NCBI GenBank assembly: GCA_028697725.1
Contig: JAQVEG010000001.1
Span: 62,001 to 126,000, forward strand
Direction: 5' to 3'
Source: Anaerostipes sp.
GTDB lineage: Bacteria > Bacillota > Clostridia > Lachnospirales > Lachnospiraceae
Length of the DNA stretch: 64,000 nucleotides
The notes beneath the pieces were generated by a model that was not told where the DNA came from, did no database searches, and worked only from the letters and a program-made list of their open reading frames with translations. Shown here one piece after another: positions 18,393 to 26,554 of this stretch. A program made the position numbers and the translations under genes. Numbering within the stretch: the first letter of the stretch is position 1; each line of letters begins with the position of its first letter.

Positions 18393-18860
18393 ATGAGAAA
18401 AGATTATATTATAAATAAACATAGTTCCATTTTTATTGGAGTTGTGCTTTTTTGTATATTACTTTACATAGAATGTTTTTATTCTTACGTGAATATAAAC
18501 GTGAATGATAAGACAAAAATGAATCAAAACAATTCTGTTGTAATAACAGATACGGAACAAAATGTAAAATTTAAAACACATATAAAGTTAAAATCAAATC
18601 AATCAGGATATGGGTTATATCATATCAACATACCGTTACAGTATGAAGGAAAGAAACAAAAGATAGTAATTCGATATATGAAGTATAATAGCTGGATAAA
18701 AACAAAAATAAAGATTGATTTGTACCGTTTAAAAAAGAATAATAAAAATTATATAAGAATACAAATCTTTTTAAATGAAGAAGGAAGATTTGAAAGAGGA
18801 AAGAATAAAATAGAAAAAATAATACCAATGAATCACAAGAATTATATAATAGATTCATGA
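18393..18860 (+). CDS. Unrecognised membrane-anchored or exported protein
   Basis: 155 residues from the ATG at 18393, preceded by AAGGGAG at 5-6 nt; an in-frame ATG at 18375 lacks a ribosome site. One hydrophobic segment (~13-33) after a basic N-terminus would act as signal anchor or uncleaved signal. The remaining ~120 residues are hydrophilic, rich in Lys, Asn and Ile, and look beta-rich (alternating strands such as KFKTHIKLKS and HINIPLQYEG). I recognise no family. Its promoter carries the LytTR-like repeat, so it is a likely direct target of the regulator encoded at 21506. Base composition is more A+T-rich than flanking core genes. Confidence 0.7.
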   Translation: MRKDYIINKHSSIFIGVVLFCILLYIECFYSYVNINVNDKTKMNQNNSVVITDTEQNVKFKTHIKLKSNQSGYGLYHINIPLQYEGKKQKIVIRYMKYNSWIKTKIKIDLYRLKKNNKNYIRIQIFLNEEGRFERGKNKIEKIIPMNHKNYIIDS

Positions 18861-18871
18861 GGGGATATGAA

Positions 18872-18900
18872 GTGTCGAAGACACATTTTTGTGCGTTTTT
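18872..18900 (+). terminator. Weak terminator-like hairpin
   Basis: GTGTC (18872-18876), loop GAA, GACAC (18880-18884), followed by ATTTTTGTGCGTTTTT. The stem is only 5 bp. Confidence 0.4.
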
Positions 18901-19085
18901 ACTAAAAGATAATGTAAAATATGTACAGATTGTACAAAAATAAAAAATTGTGACACATGGTGTGATTTGTTTAGATATATATAGTGTAAGGATAAGTATC
19001 TTTTCAATTGTTTAATTAGTGTATATAAATTTCGTAATGAATTGGATCCAACAATCTGTATGCTTATTGTGTAAGAGGAGGTTTA

Positions 19086-19482
19086 ATGAAAAAGATAAAA
19101 TTAGTAGTGATTATACTAGCAGTTTTAGGTTTTGTTTATTTAATAATGCCAATAGAATATTCTTATTTATACGCAAAAAGTAATGATGAAAAGTGGGTGG
19201 TATATAGCTATTCCTGCATATAAAGAGGGAGAGTGGTCAGGAGATATGTATTATCAAGGAAATTCATATATTATATGCTTTGTGGGTTTCGTTTTAACGT
19301 TTATTGTATATAAAAAATACAATGTGTCTGATGTTATATATGGCGTGATAGATACAGTAGAAATACTCATTTTTATAACTATATATTTCTTCTTTCGCAA
19401 GAAGAAAAGAATAATTATAATTCCATTATTGCTTATTGAAAGTATGGTCCTTATACTTTTGTTTTCAAGAATTATTCAGTAA
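19086..19482 (+). pseudogene. Frameshifted small membrane protein gene
   Basis: A good ribosome site (AGGAGG, 19076-19081) precedes ATG 19086, which opens a 45-residue frame (signal-like helix IKLVVIILAVLGFVYLIMP) ending at 19223. From about 19180 the +1 frame continues as an uninterrupted hydrophobic protein to 19482 with helices IICFVGFVLTFIVY, VEILIFITIYFFF and IIIIPLLLIESMVLILLF. Joining the frames at the GGG of the run at 19195-19200 gives a coherent ~130-residue, four-helix protein, so a one-base insertion there is the simplest explanation. The downstream frame has no ribosome site of its own. Family unknown. Two separate small proteins are the less likely alternative. Confidence 0.6.
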
Positions 19483-19634
19483 TTGTTTCAAGAAAAAGTT
19501 TTTGTAAGAGTCTGGTTGTGTATCTAGCAACATATGAGATGCATAAGAGAACCTATACAAAAGTAAAAATTTGCTATGGTTCAATGAAAGATAAATATGA
19601 AAAAGGCGATTTAAAGTTAGAACCAGTAACATAA
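19440..19634 (+). other. Possible gene remnant (open stretch without a start)
   Basis: This frame is open for 65 codons, overlaps the end of the frameshifted gene and runs to a stop at 19632-19634. Its end reads as a plausible hydrophilic C-terminus (YEKGDLKLEPVT). There is no ribosome site and no good start codon, so it may be the tail of a decayed gene. Chance cannot be excluded. Confidence 0.2.
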
Positions 19635-19691
19635 AGCGATGATACAAGATAATAGTCAATATAGAATTGGAAATCAAGAAAGTAGGAAATT

Positions 19692-20186
19692 ATGAGACAA
19701 CAATTAAAAGAAATCATGAAAAATAAAAAATTAGTTAGTTTGTATATCAACTTAGATGACACAGAAAAATTTTTGACGGGCTATATTAATTGCATTTCAA
19801 CAAAAGAAATCATAATAAATCATATTACGCCCACAGGAAATTATGATGGATATGTATACGCAAAAACACATGACATATATCGTATAGAAACGGATACTAA
19901 ATATATTCAAAAAATAGAGAAATTAATGCATCTAAACTTGAAAAAGCATCATGAAAATATAAAAATAGAAGATGATATATTAAAAAGTTTTTTGCAGTTT
20001 TTAAAGGAAAAAGAATTGATTTCTAGTTTCCAGATAGGTGATGATGATTATTATTCAATTACTGGGTTTGTAAAAGATATTGGTGACACGTCTGTAAGAA
20101 TAATGCAAATATCAGATGAAGGGGAGGAAGACGGAGAAACTATTATAAATACTGAAGTAATTACATCGTGTCAAGGAGATAGATGA
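19692..20186 (+). CDS. Unrecognised cytosolic protein with two tandem related domains
   Basis: 164 residues, no signal peptide or membrane helix. Residues ~13-60 and ~108-155 look like two copies of one small beta-rich domain. Each has a hydrophobic start (KKLVSLYI / KELISSFQI), a central TGYINCI or TGFVKDI segment, a hydrophobic strand (IIINHI / VRIMQI) and a G-x-x-DG turn (GNYDG / GEEDG). A lysine-rich helical linker joins them. The arrangement recalls small SH3/Sm-like barrels, but I cannot assign a family. ATG 19692 follows AGTAGGA. It sits between small membrane-protein genes in the LytTR-linked locus. Confidence 0.7.
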   Translation: MRQQLKEIMKNKKLVSLYINLDDTEKFLTGYINCISTKEIIINHITPTGNYDGYVYAKTHDIYRIETDTKYIQKIEKLMHLNLKKHHENIKIEDDILKSFLQFLKEKELISSFQIGDDDYYSITGFVKDIGDTSVRIMQISDEGEEDGETIINTEVITSCQGDR

Positions 20187-20241
20187 GCAAATAATCAAGC
20201 AGTTGATTTGAAAAATATGAAGCTAGGATACAGGAGAAGTT

Positions 20242-20775
20242 ATGAAACAAAAAATAAAAAATGTAGTGTTAGTATTAACTGTTCTAATGGGAATTGCACT
20301 CGGTTACGCAATTTCTATAAGGACGGATGTATCATCTGGAATAGAGGATGTGTTAAGTAGTGGCATATTAATAATAGTTGAATTGAGTTTGATTGCTGCA
20401 TTCACAAATGAAAAAAAAGAAAGTGCTTTTTGGTCATTGTTTTTAGGTGGTGCAATTTCATTAGGTTCACAATGGATAAAAATTCAATCGTTTTTTGAGT
20501 TTAGGGATGGTCAATATATTGTTTATGCAGTATGGGATTTATTGATTATGCTATTTGCATTTTTCATTGTAGGATATATATTGGGATTTTGTCATGGAAC
20601 AGGAGCAATGGCATTTGTAATAAAAAGTTTACTGGTGCTATTTTGTATCTATGTTAGCATAAAAACTGGGGGACAAAACAAAAGTGCATTACTAATTATA
20701 TTATCAAGTACCTTAATTACAATAATTCTAATGGGATATGTATATATCTATGATAAGAGAAAGGAAGCCATATGA
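20242..20775 (+). CDS. Unrecognised polytopic membrane protein
   Basis: 177 residues with five or six predicted membrane helices (starting VVLVLTVLMGIALGYAI; also ILIIVELSLIAAF, LLIMLFAFFIVGYILGF and IILSSTLITIILMGYVYIY) and a short basic C-terminus (DKRKEAI). AGGAG at 20232-20236 precedes the ATG. The stop overlaps the start of a 54-residue membrane protein in an ATGA junction, so the two are probably made together. No transporter signature was recognised. An immunity or accessory membrane protein is possible but unsupported. Confidence 0.7.
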   Translation: MKQKIKNVVLVLTVLMGIALGYAISIRTDVSSGIEDVLSSGILIIVELSLIAAFTNEKKESAFWSLFLGGAISLGSQWIKIQSFFEFRDGQYIVYAVWDLLIMLFAFFIVGYILGFCHGTGAMAFVIKSLLVLFCIYVSIKTGGQNKSALLIILSSTLITIILMGYVYIYDKRKEAI

Positions 20776-20936
20776 AATTGAAAATTTGGTGTTGCTTAAT
20801 GGTTATTAATTTATTGCTAAATATCATACTAGAAAAAATATTTTTAGAATATAAAGGAATGCTTACAGATGTATTTATGATTATTCAATTAATTTTATAC
20901 TTATTACTGCTTGTATGGTGCGTAAGAAAAAAATAA
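20772..20936 (+). CDS. Small 54-residue membrane protein, translationally coupled
   Basis: ATG 20772 overlaps the preceding stop in an ATGA junction. The product has two hydrophobic segments (WCCLMVINLLLNIILEKIF and VFMIIQLILYLLLLVWCV) separated by a short charged loop, and ends in the basic tail RKK. The ATGA overlap and the amphipathic, topologically sensible pattern argue that it is a real gene despite its size. The function is unknown; a partner subunit of the upstream membrane protein is the natural guess. Confidence 0.55.
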   Translation: MKLKIWCCLMVINLLLNIILEKIFLEYKGMLTDVFMIIQLILYLLLLVWCVRKK

Positions 20937-21036
20937 ATATTGTACAAAAAAGCTAGCGAAGAAGATATAGGTGATGAAAAGATACGTTATATATTAGTGT
21001 CGTATATTTGTATTTTTGGTGTTAAAAATTGTAAAG

Positions 21037-21376
21037 ATGGCTAGGTATAAAAGGCGAAATACAATCGAGTACATTGTTAAAAAACTGTCAAATTATTTTG
21101 TTGAGAGCAAATTGTGCAATAAGTTTGGTACGGAAAAAAAGCAAAAAAAGGGAAAAAAAGGGTTATTTCCTTTCTGATAACTGGTATATATATCGAACCA
21201 CCAAAGAAAGTATAAGAATATTGAAACAAGTAAAAACACTATTCTATGAAGATGATTATATTGGTCAAGCGGATATGTATTTTATGAAAGGAAATAAGAT
21301 AGTATTGTTTACAATTCAACATGAGTCATATTGTTATGCAGATAGGCAAATCCTTGAAGAAATTAAAAAGTGGTAA
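21037..21376 (+). pseudogene. Broken gene with a shift in a poly-A tract
   Basis: From ATG 21037 a lysine-rich frame (MARYKRRNTIEYIVKKLSNY...) runs into stops at about 21177. The adjacent frame, which has no good start, carries a well-ordered C-terminal part (DNWYIYRTTKESIRILKQ... to EEIKKW) ending at 21376. The frames meet in three consecutive A7 tracts (21125-21158), where one added base would explain the break. The joined protein would be ~112 residues, soluble and basic at the N-terminus. No family was recognised, and the ribosome site of the start is poor. Confidence 0.45.
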
Positions 21377-21415
21377 AGGGTTCAATTTACGATAATTGAA
21401 CTAATGAATTGGCGC

Positions 21416-21450
21416 AGTGTATTTACAAAGAATACATTGTATCTTTTTTT
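21416..21450 (+). terminator. Terminator upstream of the LytTR gene
   Basis: AGTGTATT (21416-21423) pairs with AATACATT (21431-21438) with one G-T pair, followed by GTATCTTTTTTT. Another 8-bp hairpin, GTTCAATT/AATTGAAC (21380-21401), lies just before it without a T run. Confidence 0.6.
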
Positions 21451-21477
21451 GTCATTTTCTCATAAAAATGTTACAAT
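21449..21477 (+). promoter_or_regulatory. Promoter of the LytTR regulator/kinase operon
   Basis: TTGTCA (21449-21454), 17-nt spacer, TACAAT (21472-21477), with TG in the extended -10 position. Transcription would start about 20 nt before the ATG. Confidence 0.75.
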
Positions 21478-21505
21478 CATAAAAAGTAGATGGTGATGTT
21501 AGAAA

Positions 21506-22264
21506 ATGGATTGTGAGATGATGAGCATGTATAAAATTGCAATATGTGATGATGACCTTATGGTTTGTAAGCAACTAGAGGATATGCTTCATATGTTTGA
21601 GAAGAAGACAGGCATGAAATTTGACATTAGAGTATTTGATTGTGGAGAGAAACTTCAGAAGGATTTTCATGAAAGTGACCATGTTGATATATTGTTTTTG
21701 GATATATGTATGGAAGGAATCAACGGAATTGATGTAGGTCGATTTATCCGAAATACCATAAAGAAAGAAGAGATTAAGATTGTATACATATCCACAGAGG
21801 CAAGTTATGCTATGAATCTATTTGAAGTTCGTCCGTTTCAATTTCTGATAAAGCCCTTAGAAGAGGAAAAGGTGTTTTCTATTCTTCAAGAGGCAATTAC
21901 AATTATGGAGCGAAATCAAAAGCGTATTTTTCGTTTCAGGCAACGGGAACATATACAAATTCCAGAATGTGATATTTTATATTTTGAGAAGTATTACAAA
22001 GTGATTAAAATTGTACTAGCCCATGGGCAAAGTGAACAGATTCATAGTACGTTAAAGAGTGTCTTTGAACAAGTGTCAAAAGATACTTTTTTCTATTCTC
22101 ATCAGTCTTTTTTGGTAAATTATAATCAGGTGCAAAGGTTTATGTATGATCATTTAATAATGAAAAACGGAGATAAAGTGCCAATATCACAACCAAAGAG
22201 AAAGGAAATTCGAGAGATGCAGATGAAGATGGAGTTTCATGGAGGCAAGGATGGATCAATTTAG
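21506..22264 (+). CDS. LytTR-family response regulator (AgrA/LytR type)
   Basis: 252 residues. The receiver domain (~9-130) has acidic pocket CDDD, phospho-acceptor D66 in LFLDICMEGINGID and Lys in FLIKPLEE. The C-terminal LytTR DNA-binding domain (~145-240) has REHIQIPECDILYFEKYYKVI and the family-typical HQSFLVNYNQVQ...KVPISQPKRKEIRE. AgrA-type regulators bind pairs of 9-bp repeats one or two helical turns apart; such a repeat lies at 18237-18272. The first ATG is at 21506; 21527 (MYKIAICDDD) is an alternative. The 3' end overlaps the kinase gene by 14 nt. Because the kinase looks broken, the regulator may be an orphan or unphosphorylated. Confidence 0.93.
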   Translation: MDCEMMSMYKIAICDDDLMVCKQLEDMLHMFEKKTGMKFDIRVFDCGEKLQKDFHESDHVDILFLDICMEGINGIDVGRFIRNTIKKEEIKIVYISTEASYAMNLFEVRPFQFLIKPLEEEKVFSILQEAITIMERNQKRIFRFRQREHIQIPECDILYFEKYYKVIKIVLAHGQSEQIHSTLKSVFEQVSKDTFFYSHQSFLVNYNQVQRFMYDHLIMKNGDKVPISQPKRKEIREMQMKMEFHGGKDGSI

Positions 22265-23540
22265 TATTTTTTTATTGCTCATATTAAATGGAATTGGTAC
22301 ATTGATTTTATCCAATTATATGGAACTGTTTTTGTCAAAATCAACAGAGAAGAGGACACAAAGAAGGATAAGCTATGCCATATATTTTGTTGGTATTAAT
22401 ATTATGAACATTTGGTTCCAAATTCCAATCTTAATGTTACTTTGGAATATTGGAATATTTTTTGTCATTACCTTTGGATATGAATCTGGAATGCGTCAAC
22501 GAATGGTAGCAGTCATTGTAACTTACTTGATTTTGATGCTGTCTGAAGAATTTGTGATTTTATTTATCGGGAATTATGAACTTAAGGTTACATAAAACAG
22601 TGAATATCGTTCCATTGCTGGGATGATTGTGGTAAGATTTGTGTGGTACTTTTTAGTAAAGATATTAAGTAGCATGAACGACATTAAAAATGGGATAAAA
22701 TTACCAGTTAGTTATTGGATTTGCATTTGTTTTTTTCCTCTCAGTTCCATTGGAATTGTCATTACCATGTTTAGTGTGGAAGGAATTCAAAAGCAACAAC
22801 TATTCCTATGTATTTTATTATTGCTCCTTGCAAATATTATGATATTCTATTTGTATCAGTATATGATGAAATTGCTAGAAAATCGCTATAAAAAGAAATT
22901 GGTGGAGCAGGAGAACCATTTTTATATGAAGCAGATTGAAACGATGAATGAAGCTATAGATTCTGTAAAAACTGTAAGACATGATTTGAAGAATCATTTA
23001 CATATTGTAACGAAGCAGATAGAGGATGGGAATTACACAGACGCCCTTTCATATCTCCAGAAATTAGAAGAGGAAACCTTGAAAAGTAAAATCTATGTTA
23101 CAACAGGAAATGTAGCGTTTGATAGTATTTTAAATTATAAAGTACAACAAATGGAGGATAAAGATATTGAATGTGAATTAACAATATCCATTCCAAAAAA
23201 ATTAGAAATTACAGTGATGGATCTTACTATTTTATTTGGAAATCTCCTAGACAATGCCATGGAGGCGGTAAATCAAATCAGAGATCAGCGTAGGGTAAGG
23301 ATAGATATCAAGTATGATAAGGGAAGATTGATTTTCTTAGTGGAAAATAGATACATAGGAAACCTTTTACAAGATGGAGAAGGCTATGTGACAACAAAGA
23401 AGGACAAAGAATATCATGGCATTGGGCTGAAAAATATTCATAAAATTGTAGAAAAATATGATGGAAATGTAGAAGTTATAGCGAAAAACGGCTTATTTAC
23501 TGTGCAGGGAATTATCTTTATGGATGAATTCACAGTTTGA
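22251..23540 (+). pseudogene. AgrC/HPK10-like sensor histidine kinase interrupted by an in-frame stop
   Basis: ATG 22251 follows GGAGG at 6 nt and opens a membrane-spanning sensor. A TAA at 22593-22595 (codon 115) stops it. The same reading frame then continues without another stop to 23540 and encodes the rest: more membrane helices (ISYAIYF... before and YWICICFFPLSSIGIV after the stop), a His box VRHDLKNHLHI, an N-box LFGNLLDNAMEAV and a G-box GIGLKNI. Full length would be 429 residues, normal for AgrC-like GHKL kinases. Restarting at a downstream codon would give a protein lacking the first helices. Most likely a nonsense mutation; stop-codon readthrough or a sequencing error are the alternatives. 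Confidence 0.8.
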
Positions 23541-23566
23541 CCATAAATCTTTGTTAAGATTAGGAT
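23537..23566 (+). promoter_or_regulatory. Possible promoter of the OmpR-type two-component system
   Basis: TTGACC (23537-23542), 18-nt spacer, TAGGAT (23561-23566), overlapping the end of the kinase pseudogene and 25 nt before the regulator start. Confidence 0.45.
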
Positions 23567-23590
23567 AAAAGATAACAATGGAGGAGAATT

Positions 23591-24268
23591 ATGAATGAAT
23601 TTAAAGTATTAGTTGTAGATGATGAAAGCAGAATGAGAAAGCTAATTAAAGACTTTTTAAATAAATCAGGATACCAGGTATTAGAAGCTGCAGATGGAGA
23701 AGAGGCAGTGGATACATTTTTTAGTACCAAGGGAATTGATTTATTAGTTTTAGACGTTATGATGCCAAGAATGGACGGCTGGGAAGTTGTCAAAGAAATC
23801 CGAAAAGTGTCTGAAGTGCCTATTATTATGTTGACTGCAAAAGATCAGGAACAAGATGAACTTCAAGGATTTGATTTAGGGGTGGATGAATATATCTCAA
23901 AGCCTTTTAGTCCTAAGATTCTAGTTGCAAGAATCGAGGCAATTTTAAGACGTACCAGTCAGATGGATGGAGAGTTAGTAAATAAAGGTGGAATTCAGTT
24001 AGATATTGGAGCTCATCAGGTTACTATTGATGGGGTACCTGTTGATTTAAGTTTTAAAGAGTTTGAATTGCTGCAATATTTTATGAACAATGAAGGAAGG
24101 GTGCTTACAAGAGAGAATATATTAAATCAAGTGTGGAATTATGATTATTTTGGGGACGCAAGAACCATTGATACCCATGTAAAAAAACTTAGAAATAAGA
24201 TGGGAGAAAAGGGAGCCTATATCCGAACAATCTGGGGTATGGGATACAAATTTGAGGTGGAGAATTAG
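23591..24268 (+). CDS. OmpR/PhoB-family response regulator
   Basis: 225 residues. The receiver domain has DDE pocket, D55 in LVLDVMMPRMDGW and Lys in YISKPFSP. The C-terminal winged-helix domain (~128-225) has FKEFELLQYFMNNEGRVLTR and the recognition helix region RTIDTHVKKLRNKMG, ending in WGMGYKFE. ATG 23591 follows GGAGGAG. The stop overlaps the GTG start of the kinase by one base, so they are a co-translated pair. The regulon is unknown. Confidence 0.95.
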   Translation: MNEFKVLVVDDESRMRKLIKDFLNKSGYQVLEAADGEEAVDTFFSTKGIDLLVLDVMMPRMDGWEVVKEIRKVSEVPIIMLTAKDQEQDELQGFDLGVDEYISKPFSPKILVARIEAILRRTSQMDGELVNKGGIQLDIGAHQVTIDGVPVDLSFKEFELLQYFMNNEGRVLTRENILNQVWNYDYFGDARTIDTHVKKLRNKMGEKGAYIRTIWGMGYKFEVEN

Positions 24269-25758
24269 TGATAATAGGACGAAAGACAAGAAAAAAAAGG
24301 AAAACAAGAAAGACATCTATACAGACGAAATTGGCAGTGATTACAACGATTATTATGGCTGCTGTTATTGTGGTGTCTGTTTTGGCTAATTTTTCTATGT
24401 TAAAGCCTTTTTATGTTTATCGAGAAAAAAAGAGTATTGTATCAACCTATGAAAAGATTAATCGTCTTTACAAAAAGAAGACTGCCTCTGATACTGCAAT
24501 TGATTTGATTACAAGAGTGCATAATTACCGCATGATTATTGCAAATGCCAGTGGGGAACTACAGTATAGTTCTGAAGGAAAACAGGGAGTGATGTACAAT
24601 AGCATGATTAATTCTCTGGACAGTATTGGAAAGATTAACAAGCAAATCAAAGAAAATGGATATGCAGTTGTAACGGGAACGGACAAATCTCAATCTGGAA
24701 CAAGCATTAACTTGATTGGGTATCTGGACAATGGATATATGATTGTAATTACAACTCCTATGGAGAGTATTCAGACAAGTGCTTTGCTATCAGGACAGTT
24801 TACTGCAGTTGTTGGTTTTATTTTAGTTATAATGGGTGCCATTGTTATGTTTTTGTACTCAAAACGATTTACAAGACCAATTGAAGAAATGTCCCATGCA
24901 GCTAGAAGAATGAGTGAATTGGATTTTGATGTAAAGGTAAAATCTTATGGGGATGATGAAATTGGACGTCTTGGCGAGAGTATCAATGATTTATCCACAC
25001 GTCTTGAAGAAATAATTTCTGAATTAAAAACGGCAAATGTGCAGTTGCAGAATGATATTGAGAAAAAGGTCCAAATTGATGAGATGAGAAAGGAATTTTT
25101 GTCTCATGTATCTCATGAATTAAAGACACCAATTGCGTTGATTCAAGGATATGCAGAAGGACTAAAAGATAATATTTTAGATGATCCAGAAAGTCAGGAA
25201 TTTTACTGTGACGTCATTGGGGATGAAGCAAAGAAGATGAACAAGATGGTTCAAAAGCTGTTGACCTTAAATCAAATTGAGTTTGGAAACAATCAAGTTA
25301 ATATGGAACATTTTGATATTCATGAATTAATTGAAAATATGATTTCAGCAAACAAGATATTTTTTGAAAAAACCCATGTTACAGTTGAGTTTAAGGAAAA
25401 ACCAACTTACGTGTGGGCAGATGAATTTATGATTGAGGAAGTCTTTGGAAATTATTTTAGCAATGCTAGGAATCATGTAACAGAAGGCGGTATCATACGG
25501 GTTCGTTTTGAGAAACGTGATACAGATTTAAGAGTTTATGTATTCAACTCTGGACAGCATATTCCAGAGGAAGATATTGATAAATTATGGGTGAAGTTTT
25601 ATAAAGTTGATAAGGCAAGAACAAGAGAATATGGAGGAAGTGGAATTGGACTTTCTATTGTTGCAGCCACTATGAATGCTCATGGGAAAGAGTATGGGGT
25701 AGCCAATGTAGAAGGCGGGGTTGAATTCTATTTTGACCTGGATTGTACGAAGGAGTAG
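24268..25758 (+). CDS. Membrane sensor histidine kinase of the OmpR-type pair
   Basis: 496 residues with GTG start overlapping the regulator stop. Helix 1 (~22-45), extracytoplasmic sensor (~50-170), helix 2 (~178-200), HAMP linker (RFTRPIEEMSHAARRMSELD), HisKA with H283 in VSHELKTPIALIQGYAEGL, and HATPase with N-box NYFSNARNHV and G-box GGSGIGLSIV. It should phosphorylate D55 of the adjacent regulator. The domain order matches VanS/YkoH-like kinases. The ligand is unknown. Confidence 0.95.
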   Translation: MIIGRKTRKKRKTRKTSIQTKLAVITTIIMAAVIVVSVLANFSMLKPFYVYREKKSIVSTYEKINRLYKKKTASDTAIDLITRVHNYRMIIANASGELQYSSEGKQGVMYNSMINSLDSIGKINKQIKENGYAVVTGTDKSQSGTSINLIGYLDNGYMIVITTPMESIQTSALLSGQFTAVVGFILVIMGAIVMFLYSKRFTRPIEEMSHAARRMSELDFDVKVKSYGDDEIGRLGESINDLSTRLEEIISELKTANVQLQNDIEKKVQIDEMRKEFLSHVSHELKTPIALIQGYAEGLKDNILDDPESQEFYCDVIGDEAKKMNKMVQKLLTLNQIEFGNNQVNMEHFDIHELIENMISANKIFFEKTHVTVEFKEKPTYVWADEFMIEEVFGNYFSNARNHVTEGGIIRVRFEKRDTDLRVYVFNSGQHIPEEDIDKLWVKFYKVDKARTREYGGSGIGLSIVAATMNAHGKEYGVANVEGGVEFYFDLDCTKE

Positions 25759-25765
25759 GAGAACA

Positions 25766-26533
25766 ATGTTAAAGGATTACAAAGAGCAGATACAAGATGC
25801 AGACTTGGTTTTAGTAGGGATAGGACATGAATTAAGAGCAGAACGTTTCATTGATTTTAAGGAAGTGATTCAGGACAAGGGGTATCAAAAGCTTATAGAC
25901 AGGGAAGATGAAGATGGCAAGTGGATGAGAAGTGTATATGAACGTGCTTATTTACTTGAATTAGGACAAGTTTCTTATTTTAAGCAGTTAGAAGAAGTGT
26001 TAGATGGGAAGGATTATTTTGTGATTACAAGCAATGATGATGGACTGTTATATCATACATCATTGGATAAAAATAGAGTGGTTGCACCATGTGGGACAGG
26101 GGATTTTTTTCAATGTGAAACGCCATGTGATCAACAGCTGTATCCAGCAAAATTAGGCTTAGATGATTTGATTGCTTATTATGAAGAGACAGGCAAAATT
26201 GATTATTTAGAATGCCCGAAATGTGGAAAACCTCTTATTTTTAATGTACGAACCCAGGGAAATGTATCCTCTTATGTGGAGAATGCATATATCTCTACCT
26301 GGGCTGAATATACAAAATGGTTACAAAACACTTTAAATAAAAAGATTTTTATATTAGAATTAGGAGAAGGATTCTATTTACCAGATTTATTTCGCTGGCC
26401 ATTTGAAAAAATCGCTTTTTACAATAAAAAAGCCACAATGGTTCGCGTACATGAAACCATGTATCAATTTGGAGAAGAATTAAAGGATAAAGGAATTTCA
26501 GAGAAGATAGACAGCAGAGAATTTATCAAATAG
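25766..26533 (+). CDS. Sirtuin-like (Sir2-fold) protein lacking the usual catalytic histidine
   Basis: 255 residues. The Sir2 pattern can be followed. The N-terminal NAD loop VGIGHELRAERFIDF corresponds to GAGxSxxxGIxDFR, and ITSNDDGLLYHT to TQNIDGLHxxAG. A zinc-binding set is present at C117, C121, C150 and C153 (ECPKCGKPL). The position that carries the catalytic His in the HGS motif is C109 (APCGTGDF). Length fits a minimal sirtuin. It may bind NAD or ADP-ribose, or act as an ADP-ribosyltransferase-like enzyme, rather than a deacetylase; this is inference. ATG 25766 follows AGGAG. It lies 7 nt after the kinase gene and 21 nt before hisH. Confidence 0.7.
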   Translation: MLKDYKEQIQDADLVLVGIGHELRAERFIDFKEVIQDKGYQKLIDREDEDGKWMRSVYERAYLLELGQVSYFKQLEEVLDGKDYFVITSNDDGLLYHTSLDKNRVVAPCGTGDFFQCETPCDQQLYPAKLGLDDLIAYYEETGKIDYLECPKCGKPLIFNVRTQGNVSSYVENAYISTWAEYTKWLQNTLNKKIFILELGEGFYLPDLFRWPFEKIAFYNKKATMVRVHETMYQFGEELKDKGISEKIDSREFIK

Positions 26534-26554
26534 AGAAAGAAAAAGAGGAAAGAT

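Noticed and set aside
18026-23560. Integrative element or prophage
   Set aside because: No integrase, transposase, relaxase, phage gene or flanking att repeats were recognised, although composition suggests foreign origin.
23546-23561. AATCTT/AAGATT inverted repeat as terminator of the kinase pseudogene
   Set aside because: Six-base arms with a 4-nt loop and no T run; too weak to call.
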